Positions 56,160 through 64,000 of a stretch of 64,000 bases of DNA are shown piece after piece; the first letter of the stretch is position 1, and each line of letters opens with the position of its first letter. The DNA lies in the NCBI RefSeq assembly GCF_042453785.1, contig NC_091674.1, positions 3,712,001-3,776,000 of the forward strand, in the 5' to 3' direction. Under the pieces are notes generated by a model. It was not told the DNA's origin. It worked only from the letters and a program-made list of their open reading frames with translations, and made no database searches. The translations under genes were made by a program, and so were the position numbers. Source of the DNA: Malus domestica. Lineage: Eukaryota > Streptophyta > Magnoliopsida > Rosales > Rosaceae.

Positions 56160-58512
56160 TGACACACCCCGTCCCGAAGGAGGGCATGCTGGCCGTCACG
56201 TGAGAGTGACGTAACCATTTGCACAGTACGGAAGCTTTAAGATACAATTCTTTTCCAAATCCAAACATTTCGCAAACGTTGTAACCCCTCTCCGTAAAAC
56301 TTGTATACTTTCCCAGAAATGTAAAATATAAATATACATATATATTCTCAATAATTCATTTTTACTATCTCAACATTTTTTTCTTTAACAATCATGCCAT
56401 GCCATGTCTAATTCAACAGTTAAGTATGGATGCATCAACAATAATCATATCAGGTGCAAGAAAGTAATCAACCGGAGGCCCTCTAATAGCCCTGTACGGT
56501 TGAACCTAGAGCTTAAAATCTATCACTCTCACTCTGCCGGAGTCACCTCTGTGACCTGTACGGCCTTCTGCACACAAGTTACGCTCTAGTGCCTTCTCAT
56601 CAATCATCTGTGCACATAATCTAAGGTCACCCACCAGTCGAAATCTCACTAACACTCTACGACTGGCCCGTCGCACCCACTCCGCGTGGACTGTGCGACC
56701 AGCATCTACTTGGATCCAAGGCGAGCGTGCGATGCGGTGAATACTATAAGCACTAAACCATGGTGCAGGATTTGAGCTCAATATATATCAACATCATCAT
56801 AACAGTATTTAAATACTCACCTGATACTCACCTGTGCGTCCGCCGCACCAATTCATACATATGCATCATATATCAATTCATACTTTTCATATCATTTCAT
56901 GCATGGCAATTCGATTCACATTTCTATATACTTTTCATATACTTTTATGCATGGCATCTCAATTCGCGTTTTCATATAATTTTATATACCTTTCATTTAA
57001 AACATAATTTCATTCTAATTCAATTTCTGGGAAAACGTCAAGTATATATATATACGGAAAACAAAACTGCCCACTCACCTGGAGTTCGCCCTACAACTCC
57101 CTAGCACAATACGCCAAGGCGTCATGACGATCGGCGCCTAAAACAATAATCAATTCCAACCTTAGAATTCATATCGATAGAATATATAACTTATATAAAA
57201 TACGTCACTACGTAGATCGATCCGGAAGATCTGCCACTCAGATTTTAAATCCATAACTTCCAGAGGTCCACAATATACCTCTAGGACAACTTCCTAAAAT
57301 TTCATCACCATCCAACGGTCGGATCGTTAATTCACATTTTCACCTATTGCAAAAACTATAAAACGTTATTTAAAGCACCTAACCAACAATTCGTAATAAT
57401 TTTCTCATACGGTGCTCAAATTGGGTATATGAATATACCACGGTGATCTACTCGACGTCACGGACGTCGACATATTTTTAAAATAATTTTTTTTACTGTA
57501 GCACGCGCCCCCACGCGCCAAGGAAGGCACGGACCTACGCGCCCCCACACGCACCTTCTTCTTCCTTGGGTCGCCGGACTGGTTTTTCCGGCGGCCGTTT
57601 TTCAAATTGCCATAACTTTGTCATTTCTCAACGAAATCAAGTGATTCAAAAACGAGAGTTGTAGCCCTTGAAGAGAAAAAGAGAATGGTACCTTGCACAA
57701 CACCTAGTTCTCCGTGGTTTGGCCGGAAACTGCCTCGAAAGCCTCGGAGGTCGCCGGAAACTGGGTATTTTTCAAATGAGTATAACTTCTTCAATACTCA
57801 ACGAAATTGAGTGAAACAAAAAGGAAAGTTGTAGTACTTGATGAGACGAAGAGATTGATACCTACCTTGACTCCTAACTCGCCGGGGATTCACCGGAAAA
57901 AGCCTCGAAAGTTCCGGCCAAATTTTGAACTTGTCGATCTCCGTGTTCTTACGTCCAAAAACTTCCAACGAAGCACTCCGAGCTTCCTTGGGACCTCACT
58001 AAGTCCGCTGTGATCTTGTTTTAACCTAAAACGTAGTCATTTAGAAGATCATGAACAGTACCATTTCACGGGAACTTTGAAACTAGGGTTTTCCGAAGCA
58101 AAACTTACCTGAAATGGATACCATCGTGATCGTGGAGGTTCCAGGAGTTTGATGGTGGTTTTAACTCCGTCGTTGGTAGAAGTTTAGGGTGGTTTTGTGG
58201 TTGGTTTGGTTCGAACGGAGAAGAAGAGTGACAGAGAGAGTGAGAGAGTCGTGAGGGAAGAGAGAGAGAGACAGCATGCAGAAAATAGGGAGAGGATTGA
58301 GGGATGTGGGGATGTCCTTTTCCAATCCCCAACTCCAAACCACAAAATTTTAACCTAAAAATCTAAGTTTCATCCTTATTAAATTCCTTTTTTTTTTCAA
58401 AACTTAGGAACCTAGATAATTATCAACTTGAGCTTCACATACTTAGTATTTATTAAGGGCAATTTCGTTCATTCACAGCCACGAATGTAATATTTTGGAA
58501 CGGGCTGTGACA
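56160..58512 (-). repeat. Left (3') LTR of the gypsy element
   Basis: Plus-strand ends are TGACACACCCCGTCCCG and GGGCTGTGACA. It lacks 143 bases present in the right LTR: a single ACAATT at 56244-56249 replaces two ACAATT copies that bracket the extra segment at 62873-63021. Outside this gap I counted about four substitutions in roughly 1,070 comparable bases. Confidence 0.9.
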
Positions 58513-59979
58513 ATCTCCCCTCCTTATAGAATTTCGTCCCCGAAATTCCAACCACCAATCAACCCATCAATACTCATACCAAACTCGGTAAGTTTCTTTC
58601 ATCCGATTCTCTTTCTCCCACGCAATTTTCTTCCACTGAATAATTCCTTCACAAAACTTTTACCATTTACTCTATCTTAACTCTCAGGATTTTCTTTTTC
58701 CAATCCAAAGTCGTCCATAGCTCCTCACTAATTAGATCCAGCTTAATTCTCAATAGTTGCACCAGAATTCCATGAGACGACTCTGCCACCTAGTGACAAC
58801 GCATCGAACATAAAATACATTATGTGCCTTAGCCAATTCTGAAGGCATCACAAACTTGTATGCAACTTCGTCGATTCCCTTAATGATCAAAACGGACTGA
58901 TGTGTTCAAGACTTATCTTGTCTTCCTTTCTGAATCTTACTATTTCTGTTCATGGTGAATTTTCCAAAATATTGAATCATGAAACACATCATGCACTTAC
59001 GACAACTCTGGAAGCCATTCAATTCTATAATCAACTTCACCAACCTTTCGATGATCACGTTAAGTCCGATTCATTTAGGATTTAACTTGCCTTCCTTTCC
59101 AACCCGAATTATACTTTTCTATGGTGAACACTTCGAAAATATAAAACCATTTACCTTATATACTCGATTAGTGGCATATCCATCTGTTAATCTCTTTTGC
59201 CATTCCTGGCTACTTTCAGGTTAACTTACTCACCTGAATATTCTTAGAAGAGACTCATCCAAAATTTCGGGCCCACTAAAATTCTTTTGTGATCGAATCT
59301 TTCTCTACCCAGAAGCATTCCATCCACAATTCAGCAAAAATCGACACACATGACACGCTTCAGGGACCCTATGGCGTTATTTCGGAAACTGCGCACCCAA
59401 CATACTTAAGAAACTCAGCAGTTCCGTAATCCAATTCTCTTTCCATTTCTGTTTAGAAACAGAAAATAGCTGTCTCAATCCAAAGGTTTATCTCTTTCCG
59501 CCTCAATCTGCTGATCAAATAAAACTGTCGAGTGGTATGATAAATCTTATTACTTCCGGAATATTGCAGAAGCTGAACAGTGTACTTCGTCCAAAATTTC
59601 TTGCTTTAAACCCACAACATTAAGCACATACTTTTTGTTTTCTTGTATCCACATACCATTTGATTCACGAATCATGTACTCATTCTTTTTCCTTTCTTTC
59701 TCTGCCTTGGTAATTTATTAAATTTCCTCGTCAAACATTTAAGTTTCGAATACGACCTTACCAAACAGGCCTAACTTGAAAATTAACAAGTATAACTTCT
59801 TCTCGATCTTCCATTCTTAATTTTTTTTTTTTCTTCCGTTGGTTTTCAATCCCCAAGATGATACTCTTGGTAAACATGCCAGACATTAATCTTACTGTAG
59901 TCTTCTCACCAAGTGCTTCAGCTAGAACAAACTTTACGATCACCCTGATCGTACAATCATGTTCATTAAGCAATACAAT

Positions 59980-60960
59980 TCACTTTCGCTGCCTCATATC
60001 AAAATCCTTCCAAGTAATGGATATTGAAGACTTTTTGGATTCGTAAAAAAAATCTTGCATTCTCACTAAAATATAATGTCTCCATAACTTCACAGCAAGG
60101 ATGGTAATCGTGACTTCCAAATCACCAGTAGGGTAATTCATCTCATGAGATTCCATTTGTCGTGAAACGTATGCAATCACCCTAACATTTGCATTAACAT
60201 GCATCCAATACCATTCAAGATAGCCTGGTAAGTTAAGAATTTCCGAATCTCAATTATGGCTTGTGGTTGTTCCAATTTCTCAATTCTACTGCCTTTTAAG
60301 AATTCATTTGAATACCTTAAGCAGATATAACCAATCTCAGAATGCCACCTGATTCATCCAACATTCGCATTTGCTAAACTTAGCATACAACCAACGTTCT
60401 CTCAATCTTTGCTTCACCGACTTAATACGTTTACATGCTCTGCCCTGGCTCAGAATATGCCAGAATATCTTCAATGAAAATGATATCAATTTATCAAGGC
60501 ATTCGTGGAATACTTCATCCATAAACTCCTAAAACAGCGTGAGTTTTCTTATAGCATCACCAAAACTCATAAAAGATCATAACAAATCCAGAAAACCATC
60601 TTATGATCAATGTCGCTCAAAATCTTCAATTGGTAATAACCAGACCTCAATCAATCTTTGAAATTACACAAACATCTCTGAGCTTATCAACTAAACATCA
60701 GTACACTATCATGGATAACGGTTCTCGATCGTTACCAATTCCATTGTCTATAATCAATGAACAGTCTCAAGATCCATTTTCTTCCTCACCAACAAACTGG
60801 GGCTCCTCAAAAGTGTTGTACTAGGTTGAATGAAGCTTTTATCAACCAATTCTTTCAACTGAATTTCCAATTCCCTTAACTCATCCTGAACCAATCTCCA
60901 ATATAAATTTATACCTGGTAACAAATCAATAATGAACCTCATATCTCTGCCTGAAGACAA
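59980..60960 (-). pseudogene. Gypsy reverse transcriptase / RNase H remnants
   Basis: Minus-strand frames show recognisable pieces in the expected order. Near 60960-60754 is the segment before the RT core (FIIDLLPGIN, ELKELVDKSFIQPSTT). Near 60540-60337 is the core tail (RERWLYAKFSKCECW). Near 60204-59980 is the RNase H region (VIAYVSRQMESHEMNYPTGD, LRHY-type). The catalytic YxDD region is present only as FIEDILAYS in a shifted frame, so both a substitution and frameshifts have destroyed it. No functional polymerase can be made. Confidence 0.75.
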
Positions 60961-62319
60961 TCCAGGTATACTTTCAGGGAAGACATCAAGAAAAGTCTAA
61001 CCCTTTCGACATTATTCACACTACTCCAAACAACATCATTTAGCACCACAGGAACTAAGTATTTTTGGGCAGCCTTTCAAAACAATCTCTTTGCTTTCAC
61101 AGCATAAATAATGGTTGAACTCACTTCACTTTGCATACTTACAAAAGTAATCTCTGGTCATCCAGATCGATGGAAAGTACTGGTTTCCCGTAACATTCCG
61201 TCTTGTCACAATTATAACCAACCAATCTAATGGAACAGAATTAACTGATACAATATATATTCTATTATTATTAAGCATTCTAAATAAGTACAATACTAAC
61301 ATAAAATAATCTACCGGGTTGCTTGCTTAACGAATCCACGAATGAGTTATTAATATTACGGTCTGCAGCCCGCAATACTGATAAATCATCGTTGTCCTCA
61401 AAGATATAACATTACTAATGCAAAATACATACACTCGTCTCAACTACATTTATTTACTACTCTCTAGATAATAACATACATAATAAGAAATATATCAGCC
61501 GAAGTCAACTAGAATGACCAATACGGCTGATTCAACTCTTATCTCAATAATACGTCGGCCGGATCCACTCCGCGTGGTCGGTACGGCCGAGCCTATAACT
61601 CACCAATTTCTCATGCGTCAGCCAGATCCACCTCTCGTGGCATGTATGGCTGAACATATAACTCATCAAATCTCTCTGTACCCACGGTCAATCCGACCAA
61701 ACTACTAAGTCCATAACTCTGCTGAATCGACACTATGATATCATGGAAAATTGTTGAGTACAACTGATTCTAGGGACGATTCACAATTCTGTGTCCCCTC
61801 TGTTCACATAAACACATTCCTTGATTTCACATTTCTCAAAGTGTTAATTTTGTACCTGCTGCACAAGGTACAATTCCTTTACTCGAGACACCTTGTCTCA
61901 AATATCTGGGATTACCAGTATATCCATCACTTTTACTCTGACCAGTGACATTAAAACCTCAGCTGGAAGAATTAACTCTAGCTTCACTTCTTTCGAAGCT
62001 CTAAATCTTTCTATATCCTTGATATGACGAATCATTAACTTTATCGTCTTCTTTTAATTCCCATTCATTTCTTATTCTTCTTTATTCTCGTTGCTCATGT
62101 TCTCAGAGTCCTCAAGACTCAACAGCATCTCGTATATTCCTAGTAAGAAGTACAATGGATAGTGGTCACCCAAAATACCACTTCCCTTTTTGCCACCCAG
62201 CTTAAAACAACATAACACCTCCACCAAATTAGCAGCAATATCCGAATGGAAACGAGGCTAGTCTGAAAACTTTCTATAATATTCATTTATCGTCAACTTC
62301 CTTGATTCACATTTGCAAA

Positions 62320-62540
62320 CTCTTGCTTACTACCATCGATAAATGCCGGAGGGATAAACTTTTCCTTAAACAAGTCCTTAAACAATTTTAAATCGGCTGT
62401 TCCTCCGGTGACAACAAATCATACTCCTGTTTCCACCAGGATACAAATTCATAACCAAAACCAGGTAGTCGTCTCGACCCACCTGTCAGAAGGAAATTTC
62501 CTTTAACTTGCATAATCCGAAACATCTTTTCCCATTGGTT
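62320..62540 (-). pseudogene. Gypsy gag remnants
   Basis: The minus strand retains scattered gag words: LTGGSRRL followed by SWWKQEYDLL (compare 'LTGGAEDWWK' in gypsy gag), then after a shift FKDLFKEKFIPPAF. Stops and frameshifts separate them. Confidence 0.55.
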
Positions 62541-62788
62541 AATCCGTCACTTTGTTCCCTCAGGTTCATCATTTCTCTTAAGTGATTCAAGTTCAACTCA
62601 TAACCCGTCTTAAAATGTCCATTTCGATAATATACTGAATCACCATAATAATAGTTTCCCCTAAACCGCTAAATCAGGGAGACTAAATTCCTCTAACTAA
62701 GTGGCTTGCTACGAGGCGGTGTAGTTCTGACAGAATTCACTAGAACTTCTCAAAATGTCCAAGACTGCAACCATGCTCTGATACCAAC

Positions 62789-64000
62789 TGACACACCCCG
62801 TCCCGAAGGAGGGCATGCTGGCCGTCACGTGAGAGTGACGTAACCATTTGCACAGTACGGAAGCTTTAAGATACAATTTATAAGTTGATACACCTGAAGG
62901 TGAGTCCTAATTTTGTCCAATCTGTCAGAACACCGTCAAATTCCTTGTAGTCACCACACCTTTGTGATTCCTGAACCTGGAGGGGCGCAAAACCAAAATT
63001 GAGTGGGTCAGTAAAACAATTCTTTTCCAAATCCAAACATTTCGCAAACGTTGTAACCCCTCTCCGTAAAACTTGTATACTTTCCCAGAAATGTAAAATA
63101 TAAATATACATATATATTCTCAATAATTCATTTTTACTATCTCAACATTTTTTTCTTTAACAATCATGCCATGCCATGTCTAATTCAACAGTTAAGTATG
63201 GATGCATCAACAATAATCATATCAGGTGCAAGAAAGTAATCAACCGGAGGCCCTCTAATAGCCCTGTACGGTTGAACCTAGAGCTTAAAATCTATCACTC
63301 TCACTCTGCCGGAGTCACCTCTGTGACCTGTACGGCCTTCTGCACACAAGTTACGCTCTAGTGCTTTCTCATCAATCATCTGTGCACATAATCTAAGGTC
63401 ACCCACCAGTCGAAATCTCACTAACACTCTACGACTGGCCCGTCGCACCCACTCCACGTGGACTGTGCGACCAGCATCTACTTGGATCCAAGGCGAGCGT
63501 GCGATGCGGTGAATACTATAAGCACTAAACCATGGTGCAGGATTTGAGCTCAATATATATCAACATCATCATAACAGTATTTAAATACTCACCTGATACT
63601 CACCTGTGCGTCCGCCGCACCAATTCATACATATGCATCATATATCAATTCATACTTTTCATATCATTTCATGCATGGCAATTCGATTCACATTTCTATA
63701 TACTTTTCATATACTTTTATGCATGGCATCTCAATTCACGTTTTCATATAATTTTATATACCTTTCATTTAAAACATAATTTCATTCTAATTCAATTTCT
63801 GGGAAAACGTCAAGTATATATATATACGGAAAACAAAACTGCCCACTCACCTGGAGTTCGCCCTACAACTCTCTAGCACAATACGCCAAGGCGTCATGAC
63901 GATCGGCGCCTAAAACAATAATCAATTCCAACCTTAGAATTCATATCGATAGAATATATAACTTATATAAAATACGTCACTACGTAGATCGATCCGGAAG
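62789..64000 (-). repeat. Right (5') LTR of the gypsy element, partial
   Basis: Starts TGACACACCCCGTCCCG next to the primer site and continues to the window edge, colinear with the left LTR. It keeps the 143-base segment lost from the left copy. Confidence 0.9.

Larger units (their letters stand above)
56160..64000 (-). mobile_element. Ty3/gypsy retrotransposon, decayed coding region, runs off window
   Basis: The left LTR (56160-58512, 2,353 bases) and the first 1,212 bases of the right LTR (62789-64000) flank a 4.3-kb interior. Orientation is minus: beside the right LTR the minus strand reads TTGGTATCAGAGC (Met-tRNA primer site, about 62774-62787), and beside the left LTR it reads AAGGAGGGGAGATT (polypurine tract, 58513-58530). 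LTR ends are TGTCACAGCCC...GGGTGTGTCA on the minus strand. Order from the right: primer site, gag remnants (about 62320-62540), reverse transcriptase and RNase H remnants (60960-59980), then unreadable integrase. The far end is outside the window, so a target duplication cannot be checked (left flank tttta). Confidence 0.9.

Noticed and set aside
56506-57104. Frames of 91 and 114 codons repeated almost identically at 63278-63876
   Set aside because: The repetition is due to the two LTRs of the gypsy element. They have no protein features.
1-64000. tRNA genes
   Set aside because: The only tRNA-like A/B boxes belong to SINE copies. I saw no complete cloverleaf, but I could not run a covariance-model scan (tRNAscan-SE would settle it).

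Overview
This is plant nuclear DNA, AT-rich and full of transposable elements. Genes are intronless or have classical GT/AG introns. Cassandra-type LTRs carrying 5S-like sequence, tRNA-related SINEs and several small inverted-repeat elements look like those of Rosaceae, most likely the apple/pear tribe. The species assignment is inference from repeat style and was not tested by a search.

Layout. Positions 2,053-23,175 hold a minus-strand cluster of seven NHL (NDR1/HIN1-like, LEA_2 domain) genes: five intact (2053-2829, 5957-6826, 12269-13009, 16430-17140, 19765-20454) and two broken (9751-10412, with a stop and a frameshift; 22475-23175, with a one-base frameshift). The last intact copy and the frameshifted copy lie on a tandem segmental duplication of about 2.7 kb. 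One duplicate later received a solo LTR. Between the genes are a truncated Copia element, a hAT-like MITE, a terminal-inverted-repeat element carrying an exon of a fatty-acid-binding (chalcone-isomerase-fold) gene, and LTR relics.

Positions 25,000-44,800 are almost entirely mobile DNA. They hold solo LTRs (one nested inside another, both with perfect 5-bp target duplications), a solo Cassandra LTR, a 4.3-kb young non-autonomous LTR element on the minus strand with repeat arrays and gene-like fragments instead of gag-pol, a 4.2-kb terminal-inverted-repeat element whose core is a large inverted minisatellite, and a PIF/Harbinger-like element. One doubtful small gene (31161-31649) lies here.

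Positions 45,779-51,715 hold a complete 11-exon EXO70A1-type exocyst subunit gene on the minus strand (633 codons plus stop, reading frame checked across every junction). A single-exon plant-specific gene of unknown function follows at 53493-54251. From 56,160 to the window end lies a minus-strand Ty3/gypsy element with 2.35-kb LTRs. Its LTRs are nearly identical although its gag-pol is decayed, and its second LTR runs off the window.

NHL proteins are membrane-anchored and often defence-related, and EXO70A1 tethers secretory vesicles. The sequence does not link these genes into one pathway. I found no convincing new enzymatic or defence system. The most unusual material is structural: the inverted minisatellite element, the gene-capturing elements, and gene-family decay by tandem duplication.
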